Origin: Adiantum capillus-veneris
Lineage: Eukaryota; Streptophyta; Polypodiopsida; Polypodiales; Pteridaceae
Reading direction: 5' to 3'
Assembly (NCBI GenBank): GCA_014529385.2
Contig: CM043967.1
Coordinates: 84,202,278-84,266,277, forward strand
DNA: 64,000 nucleotides
Shown in pieces: positions 21,583 through 32,773 of this stretch (positions within the stretch are counted from its first letter, which is position 1; the number at the start of each line of letters is the position of its first letter). The notes under the pieces were generated by a model. It was not told the origin of the DNA. It saw nothing but the letters and a program-made list of their open reading frames with translations, and did not search any database. Both the position numbers and the translations under genes were made by a program.

Positions 21583-23107
21583 CTTACCAAAGGAAGAAGA
21601 AACATTTCATAGGAGAAAGAATTACTTCCTTACTTATCATCACTCTTCTTGCTAGCATACATAATAGCATAGTAATGAAGATGGAGAAGATGGCAAGCTT
21701 AAGCATTGAAGCATGGGTCTTGGTTAAATTGGCATTCCATAGCCAAGAGTGTTGGTGTAGGCTCTCAACCTCTCTACTTGTTTGGAGAAGGAGAGGGATC
21801 TCTTGCACTTTGCACAATACACAATGAGAGTGTGTGTGAGTGTGTGTGGGAGAGTATACCCCTCAAGCAACCCCCTAGCTTGCTTTGGTTGACCCCCCCT
21901 TGTAGCTCATGCTTGAAGCTCATTGGACCCCTCCTGGTCTAGCCAATCACAAGCAAGGGAATATCAAGCAACAAGGGTAGCCTTGGGAAAAGTGTCCCCC
22001 TTTCCCCTTTGAGAGAGAGGACTTGATCAATGCTAAAAACAATTAATTAAATCCACTAAATTATCATTGGAGCCCTTGGAAGGCCAACCAATAGGCTTTA
22101 GGCACACCATGAGGGTAACCTAGCTAGGGGCTTGACATGTGTCCTACTTTCCTCTTGGGCAAGGGGTGCCCTTTGGGAGAGAGAGTGGTCAAGCAACCAC
22201 TCCCCCTTCTTGCATGGCTCGCCCCCTCCTTGTAAGGATTTGGTTTGACTTTTGTGACACCTCAAGCCCCTCAACCTTGGGCCCATTTCTCACCACAAGC
22301 TTGGCCCTTAAGCCCCTCAAGATTGGGCTAGGTTCCCACCTCAAGTACAGCCCTAGCATCTCAAGCATCTCAATCATCAAGCACTTCAAGCATCTCAAGA
22401 ATCTCCGTTATCAGGCATGACAAGCACCTCAAGCTTGGGTCGGGTTCCCACCTCAAGCACAACCCTAGCTTACCTAAGGTTAAAGGACTTTTAACACTAA
22501 CTATTGGAGGTCTTCAATGAAGCTAATCCTAAGTTCTTTAAGCTCCATTGGTTAGCCTTGCTCTTTGGCCCTTAAGCCCCTCAAGCTTGGGCTAGGTTCC
22601 CACCTCAAGTACAGCCCTAGCATCTCAAGCATCTCAATCATCAAGCACTTCAAGCATCTCCGTTATCAGGCATGACAAGCACCTCAAGCTTGGGTCGGGT
22701 TCCCACCTCAAGCACAACCCTAGCTTACCTAAGGTTAAAGGACTTTTAACACTAACTATTGGAGGTCTTCAATGAAGCTAATCCTAAGGTCTTTAAGCTC
22801 CATTGGTTAGCCTTGCTCTTTGGCAGAACATCTCTCATTTGGGCCCCTTTACCATTGGCCCCGTGTTAAAATAGATCTATAAGCACATGTCTATATCCTA
22901 ACTCTTGTTCCCATTTATTCTCCCACATTAAATGATCAGTTTGATATGAGAAAATCATTTGGGCTGGTTAGATATTAGATTTCATGACATAGCAGCTTAA
23001 GTTCAATATCATCGTAATGAACTTTAAAAAGATTCTTAAAAGCATCAATAGAGAAATTGGGGTGTTCTATTTATCTTTTGATTTTATTAGGAGAGACATC
23101 CTTGCCT
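21583..23107 (-). repeat. second copy of gypsy-A LTR (truncated) plus its flank
   Basis: Matches 3466-4740 closely, including the LTR end (atgaca at 22989) and the following ~115 bp of flank (tagcagcttaagttcaata...). Because the flank is shared, this is a segmental copy of the same insertion, not an independent solo LTR. The C run is 7 here (21893-21899) against 10 in copy 1. It carries its own internal 264-bp tandem duplication. Confidence 0.85.
22303..22822. repeat. 264-bp tandem duplication within LTR copy
   Basis: Unit 1 at 22303-22566 and unit 2 at 22567-22822, both beginning ggcccttaagcccctcaag and ending ...ttgctctttgg. The equivalent stretch is single in LTR A (4185-4455). Confidence 0.88.
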
Positions 23108-24062
23108 ATAAAGGATAAATATGAATGTAGACAACTTGGGCAATGGTCACATGAAGCTTAGATATCAGTTATTTGGGTAGATAATTGAGCCTCTTCATGG
23201 TTCCACAAGGCAAAGTACTCGGCTCAGTACAACTAGGCCAAGCAATTTTGCAACTATGTTGATTTTGGTATAGTTGCAAAACTTGACTTGAAGGTTTATT
23301 TACGAGTTGTTGGTTGTGGTGTTGATAGCAAGACAGAGGTGTGTGGCATCGTGGCTCTATTGGTTGGGCAGATAGCAACACTTCATGCAACCTGTCTCTT
23401 TCTTCTTTGTGTGTAGTTGTGGGGTCGGCAAACCCATGATTGACATTGAGTGGGCGGCCTCGAAACTCAGAGCTGCCAATCAATGCAGCATAGTTCTCAT
23501 CGCATGACCACCACGGCTTTGAACTTACACTCACTTTGAATGTCAGAGGCTTAGTAGGCACAATTATCAGCAAAAGCGTAGAATTATGCCTCGTGTGACC
23601 ACGCCCCTTGGCAACAGCTGAGTCCCATTGGGGGCGTGCAACGTTTGCAATGCATGTGGAGGATCTCACAATTTGCGTTGTATGTGATATAAAATATTTC
23701 ATTCTCCTCAAATTTTAGAGTGCATCCTACTACCCATTCTCTTGAAATATTTGTTTATCTTCAAGATCCCCCCCCCCCCCCCCCCCCCATGCCCTTCTTT
23801 TTTAGAATTTGTCCCTGCTTTTATCTCCCACATTAAATCTTTAAAAATAGTTGGATGTGTGTTGTAATTTCAAAGTTGTAGGTAATTCTCCAAAAAAAAA
23901 GGTTGTAAAGGAGTCAAACACAAGGTCTACAGGGTGTAGGTAAAGCCGATTGCTCTAATCAGTCCAGATCTATGAGTTATCTGCTCACAACATTACAACT
24001 AATTCATACCATAAAAAATGTGTTAACAGTTAGCTGCCTGAAGCTCTCGTTTGCATGTATGC

Positions 24063-24066
<4 letters not shown>
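23108..24066. other. spacer with no recognised gene
   Basis: Holds a 180-codon minus-strand ORF (23169-23711) without recognised domains, and a C21 run at 23768-23788. The ORF is rich in Ser, Pro, His and Thr, shows no motif I know, and may be chance. Nothing else stands out. Confidence 0.5.

Positions 24067-24143
<77 letters not shown>
24067..24143. repeat. (GA)n microsatellite abutting a copia LTR
   Basis: About 76 bp of pure GA, ending one base before the LTR that begins at 24145. Confidence 0.97.
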
Positions 24144-24144
<1 letters not shown>

Positions 24145-24146
<2 letters not shown>

Positions 24147-24427
24147 TTGGCTTGCAACCACCTTCGACAATCGTGCTGGCCCTTCCCCCGCCTTTGAGTT
24201 TGATAGCCCGCAAATGAGAAAGAGATAAGGGGAATCTCAAAAGATTGCTAACTGTTTTCCAAAATCGTGCATGCGTACGCCCATCACTAACAATTCTTAT
24301 TCTTTGGATAATATAGAAGAATAAGGAGCGGTGAGTAATCTTCTCACCGAGAGCTCCACCAAACATTGTTTTTTGCTCTTTTCCACTGCATCACACTCGC
24401 ACGCACACTCTTCCACACACACTTACA
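24145..24427 (+). repeat. copia LTR (family shared with 60536)
   Basis: Starts tgttgg, ends acttaca, 283 bp. It is diverged but recognisable against 60536-60725 (tattctttgg, gaataagga/aataaggattgg, ctcaccgagagctccacca). Confidence 0.78.
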
Positions 24428-24429
24428 AG

Positions 24430-24441
24430 TGGTATCAGAGC
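24430..24441 (+). other. primer-binding site
   Basis: tggtatcagagc, a perfect match to the initiator-Met tRNA complement, two bases after the LTR. Confidence 0.9.
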
Positions 24442-25073
24442 AAGGTGCCTTCTCGATCCGCTCCAGTCAGTGTGTGCACAAGCTCCTAGGCGAGCTAAAA
24501 TTTGGAGATTAGTGTGTGCAGGTGTATTAAGTGGAGCTCGACACTTTGCAGAGCAGGAATCCTTGGAGTCGTGAAGCAACTCTGTGATGTAAATTAAAGC
24601 CAACATTGGTGAATCTCTACAATTTTATATAGCGCTACAAGCAAGGAAATTTTAATGCTATGAACTACAATACAATAGCGTTAGTGAGTTTTGGAGATAA
24701 CGTTGGAAGATTGGAATTTTTCTGCATAGCGCTAAGCAAGCAATCCACAGTAGTGTTGATTCACAAAAGCAACATAGCATTGAAAGTTTGCAAGTGGTTT
24801 CCTGAGATAGCTTTGGGCTCATGTGTAGTGCTACACAGTGAGTAGGAAGAGAGATTGAGCAAGGAGAGAAAGGGATAGTGTGAGCTCCCCGGCATCCCTC
24901 GCGTCAAAACCAGTAGGAATCGGCAAGCATGTGTGTATGCACACACACAGACACACACACACACCTTCCGCAAAGTAGAGAGAAGCGAGAGCCGGCTTCT
25001 CTTGGCATCGGTATTTCTCCCAATCGACTTCTCTCTCGGTATCGGCATCGAAGAGAGAGAAGAGAGGTTGACA

Positions 25074-25327
25074 CACACGCAAATCAGCCCTATGTTCTTC
25101 CCTCACACATACACTTTCGGCATCGACTCTCATCGGCATCGGCTTGTCGATTTTCAGCTTTGGACACTTTTTCGACAGCGACGAGTAGTTTTTTGACATA
25201 CACACGCAAATCAACCCGATGGTCTTCCCACACACATACACTTTCGGCATCGACTCTCATCGGCATCGGCTTGCCGATTTTCAGCTTTGGACACCTTTTC
25301 GACATCGATGAGCAGTTTTGTGACATA
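25074..25327. repeat. 127-bp tandem duplication in copia leader
   Basis: Units 25074-25200 and 25201-25327, each running from cacacgcaaatca to tttttga/tgtgacata and containing 'ggcatcgactctcatcggca'. They differ at roughly a dozen positions. Confidence 0.93.
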
Positions 25328-25891
25328 GACAGGATTACACAATGATGTATGTATTATGTGGTTAAGAGATCTACTTTCTCTGAGTGTTTCGCCATAGCCG
25401 TGTCGACTTACAGGTACAGGTGGAGACAAGTTCACAGAGCTTGTTGTCTATGAATTTTCCCTTTTCTCTACAATTTTTAGGGATTTTTGTTTCTGCCATA
25501 CAATTTTGGCACATGTATGGCATCTATGGTAGCATGCAGTGTTGTAGATTGCGTTTGCAATTTCGATCGAGAGGTACTCTCGGATTGTTACTCATTATGG
25601 CTAGTCTTTTGGTTTTGTGAGCCATATTATGCCGTTATGCTGTCGAAGTTATGCCGGAATTTTCATATAGTCTTTGTCTCTTTATTCCATTGACATATTT
25701 GCCTATGATTGGGAGATGCTTGCGCTAGTGGGAGTTTTATGCACTGCTTACTCTCACCTGCCTACTAAGCAAGAAGGCCTATTGGATGCCTCAAGAAGTA
25801 TCGTCTTTGACTCCAGACTCTAGATCGCTCCCTCTATGCCGAATTTGTTAGAGTTGTTGACGGCAACACCAATACTCCCTCCCACTATCCA

Positions 25892-25892
<1 letters not shown>

Positions 25893-25949
<57 letters not shown>
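25893..25949. repeat. (CT)n(CA)n compound microsatellite
   Basis: A CT run switches directly into a CA run. The same compound structure occurs at 34695-34773 and 38551-38612. Confidence 0.95.
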
Positions 25950-25951
<2 letters not shown>

Positions 25952-26766
25952 ATCCACCCACGAGCACAAATGCTTCCTAATCTACGTTTCATCTAGATTA
26001 AATCTATAAGGGGACTCTTAGCCACAAACAAATGAAGCTTTTTACTACCTATGAGATGAGGATGCTGTGTATTGGATATATGGTTTTTGATGCAAGTTCA
26101 AGCACAATTATGAGAGGATGGCGGAAGGGACTCAACATGGAGGAGTGGCAGATGTGGCTCATATCCAAGTGTAACAATCGCTTTGCAAGGGTCATCTAAA
26201 GAATCTTTGCCTGCTAACTTGAATACTTTCACTCTTTATGTCGATCCCTATATTTCAAAGCACTTTGTGAAACCATTTTCCTATTCATCTCATTTTGATT
26301 TCAATACAATGTCATGGCTTTTATATGCATGTATATTGAGAAACCCTCTAGAGGTGCCTCTTGAGGGTCCTCCTACGGTAGCCCCATATCTTCAATATTG
26401 CCTCTCCTTTCCTTTAGGAGTAAACCGCTGAAAAGGCTGCTACAACTTGGATGGAGGGTGGTTGAAGCACCCTCCAAAAGCAAGGATCGCCACTTACACA
26501 GGTTGTAGTGGGTAATTCAATCAAAAGAAAATGAGATCGAGTCCTTTGTGTATCAACCTGAACCGAGAGGGAGTGTGCATAACGGGAGTATGGGGTTGTG
26601 TTTCTCTATCTACAGCCCTTGAAATGCTTCCGTTTATGGGGGAGCACTCATAATAGAGTATTTGGAGAGGTGGGTGTGATGGATGTTACGATACATTAGA
26701 GGCAAGAGGGGAAGCCTTGAGAGTAGATTGTAGAAAGTGGAGGGTGAAGTTGGGGTCTTTCTCAGC
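25950..26766. other. spacer with no recognised gene
   Basis: Only short ORFs (longest 82 codons, 26183-26431), with no known motif. Nothing further seen. Confidence 0.5.
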
Positions 26767-27344
26767 ACTATCTAACCCGGGGTCTTAATGATCCCAAGGC
26801 GGTGGGATCAACGGCGGCGACTTCTTGCGGGAATCTCGAGGAGGATGAACGACAAAGAAAAAAGTCAAAGTATTGGCCTAAGAAGCCCCTCGGTTGGGGA
26901 CTCGAACTCAAGACCTCTTGTTTGGCAGCCAAACGCCCTAACCACGCGCCCGCGTGGGGTTGCTGCAAAACCACTGGCTAATAAAGTGAACTCGGATAGA
27001 GGCAAAAGTAAACACGCACAAAAAAAGTAAACTAAGACAAATCGGATGGCTTTCGACTATCTAACCCGGGGTCTTAATGATCCCAAGGCGGTGGGATCAA
27101 CGGCGGCGACTTCTTGCGGGAATCTCGAGGAGGATGAACGACAGAGAAAAAAGTCAAAGTATTGGCCTTAGACGCCCCTCGGTTGGGGACTCGAACTCGA
27201 GACCTCTTGTTTGGCAGCCAAACGCCCTAACCACGTGCCCGCGTGGGGTTGCTGCAAAACCACTGGCTAATAAAGTGAACTCGGATAGAGGCAAAAGTAA
27301 ACACGCACAAAAAAAGTAAACTAAGACAAATCGGACGGCTTTCG
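26767..27344 (-). repeat. 289-bp tandem pair with tRNA-like (SINE-like) core
   Basis: Units 26767-27055 and 27056-27344 are nearly identical (a few substitutions). On the minus strand each contains gtggttagggcg, resembling a pol III A box, and, about 30 bp on, gagttcgagtccc, resembling a B box. Between them is a short inverted repeat (gtttggctgccaaac). Stems of a true tRNA do not close properly and residue 33 of the anticodon loop is not U, so it is a tRNA-derived repeat, not a tRNA gene. Classification as SINE is inference. Confidence 0.72.
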
Positions 27345-27910
27345 AGTTTCGTGGGAAATGTGCTTCACTTCAGCGTCGCAGATTCCACCGCTTATACTTC
27401 ATTCAAGATCCCGTGTTAGAGTCGCGTCTCGCTTTGGATTAGTGAGATCAGGAAGATTTACATCATCTCGTAAAGCAGTGTTCACCCATTTCTTTAATGA
27501 AATTAGTGAGATGAGAAACACAGCTTCCCTCAAATTCAAACGACTGCAAATACAATGAAATTTCTTTGTTTCAAAGGCTTTCTCAAAGTGCTAACCAATG
27601 ATAATTCTTTCCCTCCTTTTCGCAGATCGTGCATGCTCACTTTTCTATTATATTTGGTAAGTACACCTTTTTGACTCATCCTTGAAATAAGGGGGACTCG
27701 GCTCTTAGATAGTGCTGAAAGGGTGCGCACATGCGCCTCGACTCTCACCACAGTGGCAAGAAATGATGATGTGGCAGCAATCTTCACCCCACTGCAGCAA
27801 ACCCGTCAAAGTAGGGCTTGGCACGTAGTTAGCTGCTGTAGCCCACCATTCTCGCTACGAAGCAAAGGGAGGAGAGAGCGTGCTCGACGAAGAATACACG
27901 ACTTGTGTGC
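27345..27910. other. spacer with no recognised gene
   Basis: ORFs up to 83 codons on both strands (for example 27536-27787 minus) without known motifs. Nothing supported. Confidence 0.45.
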
Positions 27911-27948
27911 GAATGAGTAAAGGGAAGTGCCATGCCCTGAGGACAAGA

Positions 27949-29892
27949 TCAGTCCACAAAGGGGAGTAAGCCCAAAGCTTTGCGGAAAGCTTCAAGCTTC
28001 TCACGAGACAATGCCTTTGTGAAAAGATCTGCAAGGTTGTCCTGTGTTGGCACATAAACCAAGCTGATCTCTCCTGCTGAGAGCCTCTCCCTGACATAGT
28101 GGTAATGCACCTCAATGTGCTTTGTGCGAGCATGAAAAACTGGGTTCCTCGCAACTGCCAATGCGCTCTGACTGTCAGTGTAGATAGTGTTGGCAGTGTC
28201 CTGTCCAACACCCAAATCAACCCATAAGGCGTCTGAGCCATACACACTCAATCGTAGCTGTGAAGACTGCCCTGTACTCAGCTTCACAACTCGAAGTGGC
28301 CACAGTAGGTTTCTTCTTGCTCAACCATGATATACATGAACTGCCAAGCATGAAACAATAACCACTTGTGGACACTCGCGTGTCAAAACAACCAGCCCAA
28401 TCTGAGTCCGAAAAAGCATGTAAGTCTTACGGCAATGATCCCCCCTTGGGATAAAACAAGCCAAGATGTAAAGTGCCACTAAGGTAGCGGAAAATCCTCT
28501 TGACAGCCTACCAATGCTTAGACCCTGGGCTATGCATAAATTTGCTGACCTGCGAGACTGTAAACTGAATATCTGGCCTCCTGTTGCATACATAAATGAG
28601 GCAGCCAACAACAGTTTGGTAAAGAGTGACATCATCAGGATCGCCAGCATCATGTAGACTCAACTTCAAACCTGTTTCCATGGGAGTGGCAATAGGTTTG
28701 CAATCCTCAAGTCCAAACTTACATAGCAATGTCTCTATGTAACTTTTCTAACACAAGGCAATACCACCATCACACTGCTTAAACTGTATACCCAAGTAAT
28801 GATGCAACAGTCCCAAATCTTTCATCTTGAAAGTAGCATTCAAATCAGCCTTAAATTCAGCAATATGTCTCTCATTTGGTCCAGTGATCAGCAAATCATC
28901 GACATAAAGAACCACAATGAGAAATACATCATCCTCACGCTTTACATACAATGTGCTTTCTGTTGGACTGTTACGAAAGCCTCGTTTAACCAAATGAGTG
29001 TTAGCTTTCTCATACCAAGCACGAGGAGATTGCTTCAACCCATACAAAGCCTTCTTACATCTGCGCACTTTGTCCCCTTTTATGACAAAACCGCGAGGCT
29101 GCGTTACATAAACTTTCTCAAATATGTCACCATTCAAGAAAGCAGTAACAAATGTCTGATTGATGTACATCCCAACCAAAATGAGCTGCCAATGTACATA
29201 AAAAACGCACAGTAGTCATACGACAAGTGGGAGCAAAAGTCTCTTCTTAATCTATGCCTTTTTGTTGTGCATAACCCTTTGCAACAAGTCGAGCCTTATG
29301 GCGATCGATCTCACCATTCGGCTTGCGTTTCAACTTGTAAACCCACTTCGTACCAATGGCCTTTTTGCCAGGCGGAAAATCACATAAAGTCCATGTGTCA
29401 TTTTCTATAAGTGCATCATATTCTGATTGCATGGCATCCATCCAATTTTTTGAATTCTGTGCTTCATCAAAAGACAGAGGCTCCTCAACATCATGTAAAC
29501 TAGACACAGCCAAAGCATATCAATCTGATGCATAGGATGCATGGCGAGAGCCTGAACGAGTACGACTAGACAAAAGTGCATCCAATTCACTGTCACGCAA
29601 AGTGTGCACCAACCATTTTGGCATACCTCTAGCCTGCTCATTTTCAACCCTTTCCTCATCAAGTACATCGTGTACGTCTGCATCAGTAATAGGCTGATCT
29701 AAAACATTTTCAGAAACCCCCATAGGCTGTACATTTGCCTCATTGGAACTTACATTCGTATTTCCACCACTAAAAAGAGGCAACAAAGTGTCATAAATGT
29801 CCTGTGAGCTTACATTACTATCTCTAGTACATGACAGCAAGGGCTGAACAGAATCTTCCACAAACACTACATCCGAGAAACCAGAATACGTT
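27949..29892 (-). pseudogene. copia RT and RNase H (inverted-element copy)
   Basis: RT: 29247-29513 (ENDTWTLCDFPPGKKAIGTK, VYKLKRKPNGEIDRHKARLV) ends at a stop after QQKGID, exactly as in the outer copia. 28748-29179 has [36 protein letters not shown] and LYVDDLLITGPNERH. RNase H: 27949-28287 has TIYTDSQSALAVARNPVFH and ADLFTKALSREKLEA. It retains motif A residues lost at 15510 in the outer copy. The shared stop after QQKGID suggests that the two copies descend from an already defective parent or that a frameshift site was shared. Confidence 0.9.
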
Positions 29893-30662
29893 TGCAAAAA
29901 TCTGATATGGTTGCTTCTTTGCCACCTCTTGAAGCACCTGTCAAACATGTTTGTGAAGGCTGTATTTTGGGTAAGATACAACGTTCTAAATTTCCAAAGG
30001 ATGGTTCAGTTCGGGCCACATGCAGGTTGCAGCTTGTGCGTAGTGATGTTTGTGGGCCCATGCAAACTCCGTCCTTGGGCAATTACTTGTACTTCGTGAC
30101 TTTCATTGATCATTACTCCAGGCATGCATGGGTATTTCCACTTAAAGCGAAGTCCAAAGTTTTTATGTGCTTCAAACAATTTCTGGCTATGGCTGAAAAT
30201 GTCTCGAAATATACTATGGGCACCCTCTGTTCCGATCGAGGGGGGGAGTAAATGTCTCATGAATTTAATGCATTTCTGGCTAGTCGTGGGATAAAACACC
30301 AATGTACAGTGCCTTATACACCTCAGCAAAATGGTATTGCTGAGAGGAAAAACAGGTCACTAACGGAAATGGCACGATGTATGGTCAAAAGTCAAGCTTT
30401 GCCGCATTCTTTTTGGCTTGAGGCCATCATGTGTGCCACTTATGTACTTAACAGGTGTCCTACGAAAGCTTTGTAGTCTATTACTCCATATGAAGCATGG
30501 CATGATAGAAAGCCTTCTATTGAGCACATGCGTGTTTTTGGCTGTTTAGCATATGCTTTGGTGCCACAAGTGCAGCGCAGAAAATTGGATGATAAGGCTG
30601 TCAAATGTATTTTTGTTGGTTATAGTGCTGAAAGCAAAGGTTACAGGCTGTATCATCCGCAA
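29893..30662 (+). pseudogene. copia integrase segment, inverted relative to its element
   Basis: Encodes VCEGCILGKIQRSKFPKDGS, YFVTFIDHYSRHAWVFPLKA, CSDRGGE followed by TAA (about 30249-30251), then MSHEFNAFLASRGIKHQCTV and PYTPQQNGIAERKNRSLTEM, ending in the HMRVFGCLAYALVP region. It is less decayed than 14036-14822 (DRGGE and NGIAER are intact). A second stop (TAG) lies at about 30474. Confidence 0.9.
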
Positions 30663-30864
30663 CACACATAGCCTGGAGAAGACGAAGGAAGCTCAAGGCA
30701 CACAATAGATAGTGTGTTACTTAGTGTGCAATGGAAAGATAGATAGCCCTAGAGTGATGGGCGTATATACAATGCACGGGGGAAAAAACCTCCTAAAGAG
30801 GGAAAAAATGCCCCGGCGGTCCTAGTGTGTTCACACACATCACTACCACATGTATATGGTAACA
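30663..30864 (-). repeat. copia LTR (partial, reverse orientation)
   Basis: Reverse complement of the 6219-6445 family: ggagaagacgaaggaagctc to catgtatatggtaaca. It lacks about the last 25 bp nearest the PBS, where the inverted integrase piece is joined. Confidence 0.9.
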
Positions 30865-32209
30865 AGCACTAGCATGTTTTGACAAATATAGATTGAGGGT
30901 TTTTGCTCTGTATGCAATCATCTATGCTTCATTGTGGAGGCATGTGGCATTATGCAACATGTTGACAAAGGTAAAAAATTTCATAGTGAGTTTGTTAGTG
31001 TGGGCATGAATCATACAAGCAAGCATTAGTATCTCGATTGCTTTCTAGTAAGAAGTTTCATAGGAAATCAATCTTATGATGAGGTTGGAATATCACTCTT
31101 CTTAGGAATGATTTCTTTGTACCAACATAGTAGGATACATCCAGATATTTGTGATAGTGGGTACCTTGGGAGGAAACATGCTCATCATTCAATATGTATG
31201 TCGAGTGTTGTGTATCTCAAATTGCTCCCAATTTAGGATGTTGTTTTGAGAGTGCACTTATTGCAAGATATGTCAAGGTCATATAGGTAAGACAAGGTAT
31301 CGATTAATGCAACGTGAGGACTCCTCTCCTATGCTTGCATCTTGGTGAGCATATGCACAGTCATATGAATAGTGAGGGTAATGCTTGGTCCACGCATTTG
31401 CCAATGTGATGCACTTTTTAAAGCCTATTTTTTTAAAAAAATGAGATCCATGTCCATAATGTGCTCTCTTAAAATCAAAAAGTGTTCACACAACATACTC
31501 AATAAGGATACAGAAAAGAATCATTGACTAAGTTTATGCTTAGGGAACAAAGTGGTCAAATGTATACAAATTTGAGTGTATCTTGGATAGCTCTCTTTTA
31601 AATTTTTGTTTCTTGGATGGCACAAGAAGCTTTCTTATAAGAGCATAGCATTTCATTGAAGAGCTACATTCAAAGATGTATTCTGTTTGATGGCACATAT
31701 TGTAAGTTGTGTCCAACATGAGGAGGATCAAGAAGCTCTTGGTCATTTTTTATGAGTATAGAGTGAGGGCTATTTATTAAATATGATTGCATCTTAATGA
31801 CATGTCTATCATCATGAAAGAATTGAGAAAAGGCTGTTATGGCATTATGAAAGAACTAAGAAAATACTATTGTGTTGGTGTTAAGTGAAGAACAATTAAG
31901 AGAAAAAAATTCTTTGTTTTTTGTTCAAACCAAGTGAGTAAGAGAGAGAGAGAATGTCTTTTTCTTTTTTGTTCAAACAAAATGACTCACAAGGAAAGAG
32001 AGAGCCAAAGCTCTGCAATGCACACTATGGCATCAAATATATCCACTACCTAGCTCAACACATATTTGACATATGAAGGGTTCAGTAATCTGACATCTTT
32101 ATGATCAATTACTTCAAAAAATTTGTTTTAGAAAAAATCCAATGTCACTTCATAAGACTAATGTATTCCTTTTCAAAGAATAAAGTAATGCATGAGCATC
32201 CTTTTTCAC

Positions 32210-32255
<46 letters not shown>

Positions 32256-32281
32256 TGTGTGAGTGAGAGAGAGAGAGAGAG
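32210..32281. repeat. (GT)n(GA)n microsatellite
   Basis: GT run with one TTG interruption, passing into GA. Confidence 0.95.
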
Positions 32282-32402
32282 ATGAATTCATACATTAGAT
32301 TTTGGATAACACAAAATGCCTTTTTTGTGCTACTTCAAGGGCAAGGTTCGTGGAATTGCATTTGGCATACTCCATGCTATATACACCTTCAAATTGTTGG
32401 TC

Positions 32403-32773
32403 TATACACCAAGTATCTAAAGACCCTAAAAGCATTGGTTCATTCTAAGAGCTTTAGGTTGTAGCTTTGTACTTCAACAATGAAATAAAAACAAGTTAAA
32501 CACACGGTTGGCTCTTCATTGGGATGTCTTTTGAGAGTTCCCTCCTACATAAGATGTCAATATTGATAGCTAGATGGAGTATTGTATTATACACCGAGTA
32601 TCTAAAGACCCTAAAAGCATTGGTTCATTCTAAGAGCTTTAGGTTGTAGCTTTGTACTTCAACAATGAAATAAAAACAAGTTAAACACATGGTTGGCTCT
32701 TCATTGGGATGTCTTTTGAGAGTTCCCTCCTACATAAGATGTCAATATTGATAGCTAGATGGAGTATTGTATT
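32403..32773. repeat. 185-bp tandem duplication
   Basis: Units 32403-32587 and 32588-32773 start tatacacc(a/g)agtatctaaag and differ at only about two bases, so the duplication is recent. Confidence 0.95.

Larger units (their letters stand above)
24145..25760 (+). mobile_element. Ty1/copia 5' end (LTR, PBS and leader only)
   Basis: LTR 24145-24427, PBS 24430-24441 and about 1.3 kb of leader related to the leader of the copia at 60536. Shared signposts include 'ctccaccaaa', 'gatccgct', the CA-rich tract, the 'ggcatcgg' cluster, 'gccatagccgtgt' and 'cacatgtatggcat'. No gag or pol follows, so the element is truncated; the right edge near 25700-25760 is approximate. Confidence 0.8.
27911..30864 (-). 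mobile_element. truncated, internally inverted copia (same family as 6219-16975)
   Basis: 27911-29892 is minus-strand pol (RNase H, RT and linker), co-linear with 14815-16700. 29893-30662 is integrase in plus orientation. 30663-30864 is a minus-strand LTR lacking its inner ~25 bp. The other LTR, gag, protease and PBS are absent. So the integrase segment is inverted against the rest and joined straight to the LTR. Confidence 0.9.

Noticed and set aside
24831-25250. 139-codon minus-strand ORF with Val-Cys-Val-Cys runs
   Set aside because: Translation of CA repeats and the 127-bp tandem units in a copia leader; no domain.
26880-26960. Functional tRNA gene (minus strand) in the 289-bp tandem units
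   Set aside because: A and B boxes are tRNA-like, but the acceptor and T stems do not pair well and the anticodon loop lacks U33; treated as tRNA-derived repeat.
30663-30864. Solo LTR
   Set aside because: It is contiguous with an inverted integrase piece and RT of the same family, and lacks its PBS-side end, so it is part of a rearranged element.
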